Shown here piece after piece: positions 1 to 10,900 of a DNA stretch of 64,000 bases. A program made the position numbers and the translations under genes. The stretch covers positions 331,957 through 395,956 of the forward strand of contig VYZB01000338.1 in NCBI GenBank assembly GCA_013397455.1, written 5' to 3'. Each line of letters begins with the position of its first letter. The stretch's first letter is position 1. Source of the DNA: Crotophaga sulcirostris. Taxonomy: Eukaryota > Chordata > Aves > Cuculiformes > Crotophagidae. Below the pieces are notes generated by a model. It had not been told where the DNA came from, searched no databases, and worked only from the letters and a program-made list of their open reading frames with translations.

Positions 1-37
1 GAAAAAAAAAAAAAAGAAAAGAAAAAAAGTAGAAAAG
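1..37. repeat. A-rich simple repeat
   Basis: Runs of A interrupted by single G bases at the window edge. Confidence 0.8.
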
Positions 38-1087
38 GTGTGTGGGCTTCAAAACCTTTAGGCAATTTATTTATAGCCTCAAATAACCCTTCTGCACTAA
101 CAGGCACAGCAGTACTCAAATCAGAGGGGCTGCTTATAACTCCATGAATGTCTTCTACAATCTAAAAGCCTTTTAAATGAGGTTCAAAACAATTAACAAG
201 GTAAATATATTTGTAGATTTGTTTGGACAATTACAGTCATTTAAAAAACAATGCGTAATAATGGATGTGAATTTAATAAGCCGTTGCTAATTAAGTGTAT
301 TAATGGCACTTTATAAAATGAATGCATCTAGCTGATACATTACAGTTAGTTTTGTTCAGTAAATAATTGAGTGGTGACACATGCAGAATTTGCAGCACTG
401 GGCGTTGCTGGTGCCAATAATGATTGCAATAAATTTGCCCCAGTGGAACCAACCTACTGATTGCCAACCAGCTTCTCCTTTTATGTGTCTGGTCTACATT
501 TTCCTTTGCTCTGTGAGAAAGAGTTGCAGCAGAATGGAGCTGGTTAACCCCCAAATACGGGACACTGTTACAAAGCATTTGTGAAGAATTGACTTTGAAA
601 CCTGCTCTTCTGCCAATTATAATTTGCAGCAGGTAACAACGCTCCCAGGCTATGGAAAAACCAGTTCTCTCTCTCAGGAGAGTCCATTCAATTTAAGCTG
701 ATATTAGGTGTTCAATAGCACCATTTTCCTTCTTTCACTTTCATCCCTTAGGAAAATGTCACCAGTTCAGAGTTAACTAATTGACCACAGACTTTTTGAA
801 GATCCAGGCCCAGAGCAGCTCCACAGGGTGCTGGGAAGTGTCAGCAGGTGCTGAGATGCACAGAAAGGATGAGAGCAGGGCTGGGCTCCCCGGGCATCCA
901 GTACCTGACCTTGCATGTGAAATCATCAAATGTAGGAGCTGGCTGAAGCCCTGGGGCAGGGCAAACAGGAAGGACACATAAGCCTGACCTTAGGTGTGAG
1001 AAAGCTCCCCAACTCAGTCTGACCTGGTGACTCCCAGGCTCCCTGAGCAGGGGGCAAAGAGAGGTCTCCAGCTTTTCCCTAAGAAAG

Positions 1088-1497
1088 AGAAGTGTCCAGA
1101 GAAGGGCAACAGAACTGGGGAAGGGTCTGGAGCACAGGGGTTCTCTTTGGCCTGGAGAAGAGGAGGCTGAGGGGAGACCTTATCGCTCTCTGCAGCTCCT
1201 TGAAAGGAGGTTGTGGTGAGGTGGGTGCTGGGCTCTTCTCCCAAGTAAGAAGGGTTGGGATGAGAGGAAATGGCCTAAGTTTCACCATGGGAGGTTTAGA
1301 TTAGATATAAGGAAAGAGTGGTGAAGCACTGGCAGAGGCTTCTCAGGGCAGTGGTGGAGTCTCCATCCCTGGAGGGGCTCAAAAAGTGTGTGGCCATGGC
1401 ACCTGGGGACATGGTTTAGCAGGCACGATGGGGTTGGGCTGATGGTTGGACTGGATGAGCTTAGAGATCTTTTCCAACCTTAATGATTCTATGAAAC
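1088..1497 (+). mobile_element. CR1 LINE fragment, older group
   Basis: It contains the CR1 landmarks for the end of the RT frame (GGCCTGGAGAAGAGGAGGCT, then GTGGTGGAGTCTCCATCCCT) and ends in the CR1 3' terminus TTCCAACCTTAATGATTCTA. It has many mismatches and frame breaks and is 5'-truncated. Confidence 0.9.
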
Positions 1498-3097
1498 ATG
1501 AGCAACCACATGGGCCCCTGCTGCCAAACTGCCCTGAACTGTCCTCCTGCCCGACGAGCCCAGCTGCCAGCCCTGCCTGCCCAGTTTCAGATCATCCGTG
1601 GGGTCTGCACTGGATCCCACCCAAAGTGCTGCAGCCCTGCCAGCCCTGGAGTCCCAGCATTGGGCTGAGCTGAGTTTAGGGATGGGGTTCTTTTCTGCCC
1701 AGTCCCTTCCACTTGAGCAAGATCAAAGAATGGGAAGGAAGGTGCCCGCTGGAAATGCCAAGTGGGCAGCTGTTTCCAAGAGCTCTCAAACAGAAAACGT
1801 TCACCTCTGTCTAATGCATCACTCCTAATGAACAGCCAGGCCAGCTGTATTTAATTGCCTGGTTTAGGCAGATATGGCTGCAAAATCTCATGCCTGTCAG
1901 ATTTTTTTCTCCCCCTAAAGCATCAAATTATTCACTCTCCTCTCGTAGCATTCTGCAACCAACTCTTTCCTGTGATGATTTTCAAAGGATGAAGAATGAG
2001 CACCCTGGTGACATTTCTAGTATCTATAAATATCTCCCTAATACCCCGCCTGCCCAACTGGTGAATTATGCAGGAAGATATATATAATAAAACAATTGGA
2101 TCCATTTTGTTGTCAACATCCCACTTTTCTTCAGCTGGCAAGAGAACAGCCTAGGCTGTTGCTCTGGAAAGAGCAAGCAGTGCCTGGGGAATTAATGAAT
2201 TTATCCTTTCCTGTAGGTATGGGTGCACATTCGAGGGCAAGACTGAGCAGAAAGAGGCCCTAATATGCTAGAAAAAAAAAGAGGATGAGTTTTAAAAGAT
2301 AAGGAGTATGAAGTTTAGGACAGGAGCAGCCTCCAGAATGGCAGGAAATCCTACATAGAGAACACTGAGAATCTTGTGGTAAAAGAAGCATTGAGAGATA
2401 GCAAGCACAATGCACTTCCTGGACATTCTGGTCCTGTTTTTATGTGCTTAATACAGCAGTGCCCTGTTTATGCAACTAAACCTTCAGCATGGTGAGATAC
2501 ATGGAGAATTTAATGCATCCAACTTTGCAAAGCTGTGGGAAGTGACCAGTTTATATTACATATCTAATTGGCAGGTTTTCCTTAAAATTGGCAGGGATTT
2601 AATTTAATAGCATAGCTTTCCCTAGCTAATAGACTTCTTCTAGCCAGACACTCATTATGTGGAACAGTCTACAGAATCTGCTACCTCATTTATGGGTCAA
2701 GAGGTATTTTAAAACAGGAAGCTTAAGAAAGCTTTCTCTCTTGCCTTAGGTATTTACAGATGTCTTTTGCTAAGCCATAACCAGCTTCTTCATCATTAAT
2801 TTTGGGGGACTGTGCCTTGCAGACACTGCCTGGCAATTAAACAAAGTTCTTACCAGAAAGTTTTCCCACCTCATGTTGGTCCAGAAGGTCTTTGGTCTCC
2901 AGGACTGCAAAGATTTTGCATCTCTTCATTCTTGCAGGAAGACAGTGGCTGTGTTGCTCAGGCTGAGACAGTTATAGTGGATCTCCTGCAAAGCCTGAGG
3001 GTTTTACCCTCCTACACCACTCTGGGTAGGAGGACAATACACTGTGGAAAGCTGATATGCTGGACTGGCAGAGAGCTAACAACATCCCGATCAGTGC

Positions 3098-3342
3098 CCA
3101 TTAGGTTTGATGTTAGGAAAAAGTTCTTCTTTGAAAGGGTGATTGACCGTTGGAATGCGCTGCCCAGGGAGGTGGTGGAGTCGCCAACCCTGGAGGTGTT
3201 TAAGAGGAGATTGGCTGAGGCACTCAGTGCCATGGTTTAGATGCTGGGTTGGTGTTAGTGTTGGGTTCTAGGTTGGACTCAATGATCTCAGAGGTCCTTT
3301 CCAACCTTGTGATACTGTGATACTGTCATACTCTGATACTGT
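3098..3342 (+). mobile_element. CR1 LINE 3' fragment, young group (GATACTGT tail)
   Basis: It encodes the terminal piece of the CR1 RT frame ([20 protein letters not shown]) and then the 3' UTR ending in repeated GATACTGTGATACTGT units. It is nearly identical to the copies at 4465, 5591, 9530, 23673, 50258 and 52133. Confidence 0.95.
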
Positions 3343-3814
3343 GAACTCATGGGTTGAGATAAAGACAATTCAATAAGTAAAGCAAAAACCATGAGCACAA
3401 GGCAAAGCAAAAGAAGGAATTCATTCACTGCTTCCCATCAGCATGCAGACGTTTTGCCACCTCTAGCAGAGGGTTTCATCATGCATAATGGTTACTTGGG
3501 AAAAGAAACAGCAAATATGAGACAGAGGAAAAGTCCTGTGCTGTACAACGAAGCACGGAGAGTGCAGCACAGTTCCATTTCCCCAGGTAACCTTACTTCC
3601 CACATTTCCCAGCTCCCAGGTGCTCAACTTCAGTCCAGAGCAATGCCTTGTGGCTGGCTCATTAACACAATGTACACTCTGGTCAGTCCTCTCTGTGCTT
3701 TCTGTTCTAGAAACACATCAGTTCCCATCCACTGCATTCTAATTATAAATGCAACTGTCCAAATAGTTCCATTAGTCCTGCCTGACCCTGCATGAACTCT
3801 GCATGCAGTGAGGA

Positions 3815-3927
3815 AACGAAACACACCTTCAGGTAATTTTTAGACTGGCCCAGAAATAATAATTTTTATTAGTAAACCTCTATCACTATAAAATAATAAT
3901 TTTTATTAGTAAACCTCTATCACTATA
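3815..3927 (-). terminator. Candidate polyadenylation region with duplicated AATAAA
   Basis: On the minus strand AATAAA occurs at 3870-3865 and again one 37-bp repeat unit upstream (about 3907-3902). A GT-rich element (GAAGGTGTGTTTCG) follows at 3830-3817, a typical spacing for cleavage near 3845-3835. No transcript evidence is available. Confidence 0.45.
3854..3927. repeat. Tandem duplication, 37-bp unit, two copies
   Basis: A 37-bp unit at 3854-3890 is repeated without change at 3891-3927. Each unit contains the minus-strand poly(A) hexamer. The perfect identity suggests a recent duplication. Confidence 0.9.
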
Positions 3928-4464
3928 AAATATCGTTTTAAAATAACCCATGTACTGTATTTTAACTGTTGACTACACTAAGCACATTGGATATTGACCT
4001 TATTTTTAAAGTTTCTAAAATTTACAGAAATATTAGCAAGGAACAGTTTATATCCACACCACTGGCTGACCCCCCAACTTTAGACACTACATATATGACA
4101 ATGAAACACTCAGATATAGAAAAGAACCAGGTCTAAAGACTTCCACACGTCACTGAACTATCTGAGGATATCGGAGAAGGCCACTGACTTTAAAACTGCT
4201 TTGAATCACAAAAAAGAACTAAACGCTAAATTCAGATTTGAGCTTAGCACTCTCTGTGTGTGGAAGATCTAGCTATGGGTTGGAATCTTCCAGTGCTCCA
4301 GCATAGGAATCACAGGACATAGATTTACTGTAGCCAAGGATCCAGTCTGTGCACCCCTCTGCACCACCATCCCCTCCCTGTAGGCTCTGTTCAGGCTACG
4401 TGTCCAGCACTCAGATGGAGCTTGGCTTAAATCCCAGGACATAGACTCAAGCTTCCTCAGGGAA

Positions 4465-4690
4465 AGTTTAGGCTTGATGTTAGGAAAAAGTTCTTCCTTG
4501 AAAGGGTGATTGGCCATTGGAATGCGCTGCCCAGGGAGGTGGTGGAGTCGCCAATCCTGGAGGTGTTTAAGAGGAGATTGGCTGAGGCACTCAGTGCCAT
4601 GGTTTAGATGATGGGTTGGTGTTGGTGTTGGGTTATAGGCTGGACTTGATGATTTCAGAGGTCCTTTCCAACCTTGTGATACTGTGGTAT
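4465..4690 (+). mobile_element. CR1 LINE 3' fragment, young group, in the probable dynein 3' UTR
   Basis: It has the same family landmarks as the 3098 copy, from TTAGGAAAAAGTTCTTCC to CCTTGTGATACTGTGG. It is followed by a T-rich stretch and then the dynein stop codon 57 bp away, and lies antisense to the dynein transcript. Confidence 0.95.
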
Positions 4691-4746
4691 TCTTTTTTTT
4701 TTAATTATCTGAGGAAGACATCGTTAGGGATACGCAAATGAGGTGT

Positions 4747-4974
4747 CTAGATCTGCAGCAGCAGCGCCACACCAGCAAGCACCCACTTGGAAGGATTTTC
4801 TCTAGTTTTAAGGTTGAAAGTCCACACGTAGGTTGGCCCTCTTCGGCGTGTTTTGTACACGGGGCACGGGTACACGCTGCGGGTGTCGTGTTTGTCAGCA
4901 GGAACAGCTTTGATGAAAATGACTGGCATGGCCGGGGTCAGTTCCTTGAGCCTGGCATCTGTGATTATCCCAGC
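4747..4974 (-). CDS. DNAH9: Dynein heavy chain terminal coding exon and stop (window exon 13)
   Basis: 228 bp: 75 codons plus the stop codon at 4749-4747. It starts [20 protein letters not shown] and continues [20 protein letters not shown] to [12 protein letters not shown]. The ending closely matches the usual beta heavy-chain terminus, so the protein appears full length at its C-terminus. The acceptor is TTCCTTTGTAG. The ALLLQI ending argues for DNAH9 over DNAH11, which I recall ending in alanine. Confidence 0.95.
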   Translation of the reverse strand, partial: AGIITDARLKELTPAMPVIFIKAVPADKHDTRSVYPCPVYKTRRRGPTYVWTFNLKTRENPSKWVLAGVALLLQI

Positions 4975-7900
4975 CTACAAAGGAAAGAAAATGAAGTCTT
5001 AGTTAGGTCTCCAAGATATCAGTCAGCTGTACCCCAGTACACATAATCCTCTGTAATGTTGATAAAAGCCAGAGTTACTGGGCAAGTGCAAGCATCTTTC
5101 CTTAGATCAAGGGGGTGGATGAGTCTATTTGAGGCAAGGAGGGTCCTCCTCCAACAGAAGCCTCCTTCAGGCACAGCTTATTCCAAGGGGTGTGTACAGA
5201 TGCCTGTTCTCACCAGAAGCCCAAACCCCTCCACACGCCTGAGCTGGATTTTGCAGGGGAACAACGTTCCTGGCTATGTCCAGGCACACCATCCTCATAC
5301 TGCTCTTAGACCAGGTTTTGCCAGATCAGAACCACCTTGCGGGAAGTGTTGCTTGTGCTGGTTGGACACCTGAACAGGGCTCAAGATGCAGAACAATTGA
5401 GCAGAGCCTAAAAAGCACCAAGTCAGTCTCCTACCATACTACCAAAATTTGAGTATGACCTGGGATACACTTTTCTGTGCACATAACGTTTTGTTTGGCC
5501 CCCAAAGAAACCACAGGCTTTTTTCCACTCTCACAGGTGCTCACACCAACAAGGAGGATTCAGAAGGACTATTTCTGAGGGAATATCATCACAGTATCAC
5601 AAGGTTGGAAAGGACCTCTGAGATCATTGAGTCCAACCTATAACCCAACACCAACACCAACCCATCATCTAAACCATGGCACTGAGTGCCTCATCCCATC
5701 TCCTCTTGAACACCTCCAGGGTTGGCGACTCCACCACCTCCCTGGGCAGCGCATTCCAATGGCTAACTACCCTTTCAGTGAAGAAGTCATCATCATTAAA
5801 TAAGAAATCCCCATAATTCTCTTCAAAGCAAGGCTCTTGCTCAGTAGGATGCCTGCCCCAGGAGAAGGATGGTGTGCTGTCAGGGCATGAACTCAATGGC
5901 TTGTTTCTCTAACTTGGGTCTCTCTGGCAACTTCTGTTTCACTTTCTGACAATAAAATGCCCCACGCATCAATCAGCTGCCAAGGAAGCCTGCAGAATTG
6001 CTTAATAGAAGCTAGAGAGACTAAATGAAAACAAATACAGAAAGAGAAATAAAACTTATCACCGTGAAATAAACTGCCTCTCACTGCAGCTCAGCTTCAC
6101 GTATTATTATTATTTCAAATGCTCTTAGATCAGACTTGTGGGATGAGATTCAAAGTCTCTGGCAGTTTACGTAGTTCTGCGAACAAGTGAAGAAAAATAA
6201 TCCCTCTTGCAACACACCTCGGTTTAATTGTACTAATCCCATCTGTTATACTGAGCTGTGATAAATCCAATTCTGATTCAGGATTTTATATTTCTGACAT
6301 GCTGAAAAAAAACCATTAAATAATTCTTATAATACCTTGCAAAGAAGCCATTTATCAAGCACTATTATGCGCCCTTTTTAAATCCACATCTTTTATTTCT
6401 GAGGCTGGATTTTGATCAGATCTCTCTTTTTACTGCTGACAGTTTTTTGAATCAAATTTCCAAGATATATTCTACCTCTTTCTGGATTAACAGAGTTGAA
6501 ATCTTCCTGAGGTATCTCTGTGGAACATATAATTGTGTTATGTCTGGGGTGATTTGCATTTGCATTTTTTACTGCTCTCATCATCAGAAATTAATTCTAC
6601 TCCGAAAGCAATTTTCCCGAACTCCTAGCACAGCACACCTGGTAAAAAGCCACTGTTCTGTCCTCAGAGAGCTCAGGCCTCGGATCCTAAAGAATTCTTC
6701 ATTTCTGCTTGTCCTGGCCTTTCCAAAGGCAATTGGAAGAGTGGTCACATTATGCTGCCACATATTGATGGGTCCAAAGACACAAAACTAAGGATTTGGC
6801 CCAAATAGAGTAAAGACTCTCAACTGCATTTTGAGGTGTTACAGGCACAGCCGCACCACAGCTGTTGTAGAGTCAGTTGTCTTAAGGACCTTCAGCAGGG
6901 CTTGGTTGTCTTTCAGGTGGAGCTGTTCTCTTTGCAGGGAAGGAGGAGCGGGGGGTGTGAGCAGCAGTGCAGCCAGCTGGGAACATCACCCCAAGGTGCT
7001 CCAGAGATTGCTGGGGGTAGTGGTTTCAGTTGGACATGGAGAATGAGAGAAAGAGCTACCCGTGGAGAACACAGTGAAGAAGACCCACTGATGCGCTGTC
7101 CAGACAAACCCAATGAGAGAGGAATTGTTATCACTGAGTAGTTTAAGAGTTGAGATACGGATGGAAAGGAGTTTGTCAAGTTATTAATTTTTCAAATCAA
7201 CCATACAGCACAATTTGCAAGTATCCCTTCCATGACTGCACTGTAATATTATTACTGTAGACCCCAGCTTGGGCCACATCCTACTCTTGCTCTCGTAGTT
7301 TACAAATACACAGGTATTGCTGACAGTTGACATCTGCAGGAGAAGGCTCCATGTGATGAAGCTCACCCAGTCTCTGATGCATGAGACTTTACCAGGTGTC
7401 TCTGCAGAAGAACACAGCGAGCTGTAGCACCAGACCGGGGCTGTGTCAGGGTTGCTTTGCACACTGATGTTGTTTTCGTCTGCATCTGCTGCTGGGAGCA
7501 TCTCAGATAAAAATGAGCAGTGTGCAACTGCTCCCAAAGATAACTGTGATAAGACAAATGTGGCTGTTCCTTGCCACACAGATCTGCCCTTCTAAGCCTC
7601 TCTACTGGTTTAAGCTGGTGCTTTGCATGATAGAATGGGTTGGGTTGGAAGGGACCTAAAAATCATTCAGTTCCAACCTCCCTGCCATGGGCAGGAATAT
7701 CTCCCCTTAGACCAGGCTGCACATGACCAGCTTTAAAAAGTACACAGAAACTGTAGCTGGTGTGACTTGAAGGAGGCACAACACCCTCAGTGTTGTCACA
7801 CTGTGGGCTGCTGTACACCTCTTCCAAGGACAAGGTGCTGTGCTGTCTGCACCAGGCAAAGCTTCGTGTGGCACACGTGGTGCAGACCCCACCTCTCCCC

Positions 7901-10900
7901 ATGTCCCACCACACACTGGTCCCCTTGGTGAGTAACAGCACACACACTTGGCATCCAACTCTGTTGCTGGGAGCAAGAAAGGCAAGGATCAGGCAGCAAT
8001 CTCCCATGGCTTGAGATAAAATATCTCAGAGTGTCACCACTCAAACTCTCTCTCACAGAGTCCCACTGACTGTAACAGTGCTACAGCAACAGATCAGTTG
8101 GGCCCAAAATAACCTGCTTGGTTTTATTTCATCTAATAGCTGCCTGCTGTTTTGTAATGAATGTTTTATAAATTTAAGACACCCAAGGGCAAACATAAAT
8201 GTTTAAATAAATAGAAAAATGTGAGTAGCAGAACATAGAGGGGCTTTTTCCTTTTTTGGAGGCACAACCTAAATGTGAAATATTCTTTTAAAAATGGAGT
8301 TGTTTCCCAGAGGAGAAGCTCCAAACATGAGCTACCATTCTTATCAGAGGATTAATTTGGAAGGAGTATATAACTCAAAAGAACTGTTCACCTGTTTTTA
8401 AAAAATGCTGCATCCATTAATATATACTGGTGCTCACTGGATTATAGGCAAAAATGAATAGTTCCACCAGGTGGAAATGATATTTCAGCGTGAGCAGCAA
8501 CGTATAAAAATATACTTTTCCTTTCTGAAATAAATTGAAGCATGATACCCAGAGAATATGAATGGTTCTATAAACGTAATTGCTCAAGATCTTTCAATCA
8601 CAAAGAAAATGTAACCAGAAAAAAAACACATTTACTAAAGTCTGGATGGTACCTGAAGACAAACATCATTGCAATCACCCATCCAACAGAAGGAGGCAGA
8701 GGGGAGAAGCCATGTGCTTCCCAAAAGACTTATGGCTCTGCACTATCAAAACTTCTCACTCTTCACTTCCACTACCATGTGGGGATGGGTAAAACCTACA
8801 CAGAACTCAGCCAGTTTGACCATTTTCTAATAATGGAGGTAATGATGGTAAAGGAAAACATAGCGGCAGTCACTGGAATTTAGTTTTAATGGAGTATTTG
8901 ATATCCAAGACCAGGAATGTTTTAAACTTTCTCTGGTGTTAGTGTTGGGTTATAGGTTGGACACAATGTTCTCAGAGGTCCTTTCCAACCTTGTAATGCT
9001 GTGATACTGTGTGATACTGTATTGTTGTGTCCAGCTGATTTATATCAGCGTAAGATACCAGGGTTTGAGGGGTAACTGAAATCCACTGCTCCCTGTTGCA
9101 AGGGGTTGTGATCTCCAAGGGCTTCAAGGGATTTTGGTGGCCATAGAAAAGGCTTAGAGAAAGGAATAGGCAAGGAACTGTAGGATCAAGGATTGGGAAA
9201 TGTACTGGGCTGGTCTCTGTTCTGCTGCTGTGCCTTCTGCTGTTGGCAGAGCCAAAACCACAGAGGCAGGAGATTGGACCATATACCCACGTGAGATCCT
9301 GCCCCTGGCACGGGGGCTGGAACTGGATGATCTTTAAGGTCCCTTCCAATCCAAACCATTTTGTGATTCTCTGATCTTTACTGTGGTCTTCTGACAAGAA
9401 CCTTTGCCAATGTTCCTGACTGCCTGTGGCTTTGCAGACCCAACACGCACGTCAACCCATTTCCAGAGAGAAAATGGCCTGGAGCTTTGACCTTCCCAAG
9501 GGTTTGTGATAAAATGCACTGGATGCTATCACACAGTATCACAGCATTACAAGGTTGGAAAGGACCTCCGAGATCATTGAGTCCAACCTATAACCCAACA
9601 CTAACACCAACCCATCATCTAAACCATGGCACTGAGTGCCTCAGCCAATCTCCTCTTAAACACCTCCAGGGTTGGTGACTCCAAAACCTCCCTGGGCAGC
9701 GCATTCCAATGGCTCATTACTATCAGTCAGTGAGTTCAAATCTTTGCCTGATTTCCTATCCTGCATGGAAAACTATTGCAGAGAGGGAGCTGAAAAAGAA
9801 GTAGAGAGTGTTAGACCTGAATTGCAAGGTAATATGGTATGTAATAGGCACAGCCTCTCTCCTCCACATCCTGCCACAAAGCCCCACAAGAGATAAAGGA
9901 GGATCTTCAAGGTTAAGACTCTAAAGAGCTGCCTCTGAAATAAAAGCCTCTTCTTGCGAGAAGGTAAACTTGACACAGATAAGTAAGTTCTGGGTGACCC
10001 ACTTTGATCAGCCTTCACTCTCTCCCAGATCACTGGCAGCAGGAGCAGTGCAGAGGCTGCCCAGAGTAGGAGCTGCATGAATCACTGTCACTTAACTCTC
10101 ACGCGCAGCACAAATTGGGAGTCATAGTACCACGGGCCAGGCAACTCACAGGACCAAGCCCAGTGGGGATTTGTCAGCCTAATGGTTCTTGCTCTGCAAA
10201 CTGCACTCCTAACAGCTGACAACTGTCAGAAGGAATGACAGGGACAATTGTGCTCCTCTGGGATGCTGCTCTGTGAGGTGCACAGCGAGAGGAGAGCTGA
10301 CAGCTATATAGGCAGGAATTAGCAAGAATACAAGCTTCCCTTCAGCTGTGGGGTTGGTGGGTGTGTCTCCCACCTTGACTGTCCTCAGGCTGACTGTGCT
10401 GCAACTGGAAGTTCTTGGGCCACATCCAGAAGGGGAAGGAAGAGCAAGGGCCACCCACACTGACCATTTGCCCTGGATCAGCCTGGCCCCCCTCTGTGTT
10501 GTCAATGAGCCCAAATTCGCATTGACCATACAGGTTAGACTTTCATGCAAGCTTTATTTGGCACTCTAAGGAGATGGGTAAAGTTTTTGATTAGCTTTTG
10601 GCCACACACTCTGTCTATGCAGATGACATCCTGCAGCACCCAACAGCAGAAGGACAGTGGTCTGAATTTGGCACATCCCACGTGTTCAGCTCTGGGGACA
10701 TGTAGAGGTGACAGAGTAATAGCAGTGCAGAAGTCTGCCATCTCACTTTGGGAAGCAGCAGAGAAATCACAACCATGTGAAGGTGAAGGGATAAATACAG
10801 CACTCAGGGGACTCCATCCTTTCTGTCTGTAGTAGCACCATGAGTATTTACTGCAGTTTAGTCAATGTACAGTGAGGCTGAGATTCACTTTGTAAAAATG

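Larger units (their letters stand above)
1..3840. other. 3' flank of the dynein gene; no gene seen
   Basis: It holds an A-rich tract (1-37), an older CR1 (1088-1497) and a young CR1 fragment (3098-3342). An open frame at 2812-3240 is a chance fusion of unique sequence with the CR1 C-terminal frame. The remaining stretches, such as 40-1080, 1500-3090 and 3345-3840, show only short unsupported open frames. Confidence 0.6.
3845..4746 (-). other. Probable 3' UTR of the dynein gene
   Basis: About 900 bp between the stop codon and the best poly(A) signal candidates. Only 57 bp after the stop it holds a 226-bp CR1 fragment lying antisense to the transcript (4465-4690). A variant ATTAAA-like hexamer about 45 bp after the stop, next to the CR1 tail, has no GT-rich element after it and is a weaker alternative end. 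The extent is inferred from sequence signals only. Confidence 0.4.

Noticed and set aside
2812..3240. 142-codon plus frame ending in CR1 RT sequence
   Set aside because: Upstream half has no recognisable domain; the end is a truncated CR1. I regard it as a chance fusion and found no promoter or splice evidence.
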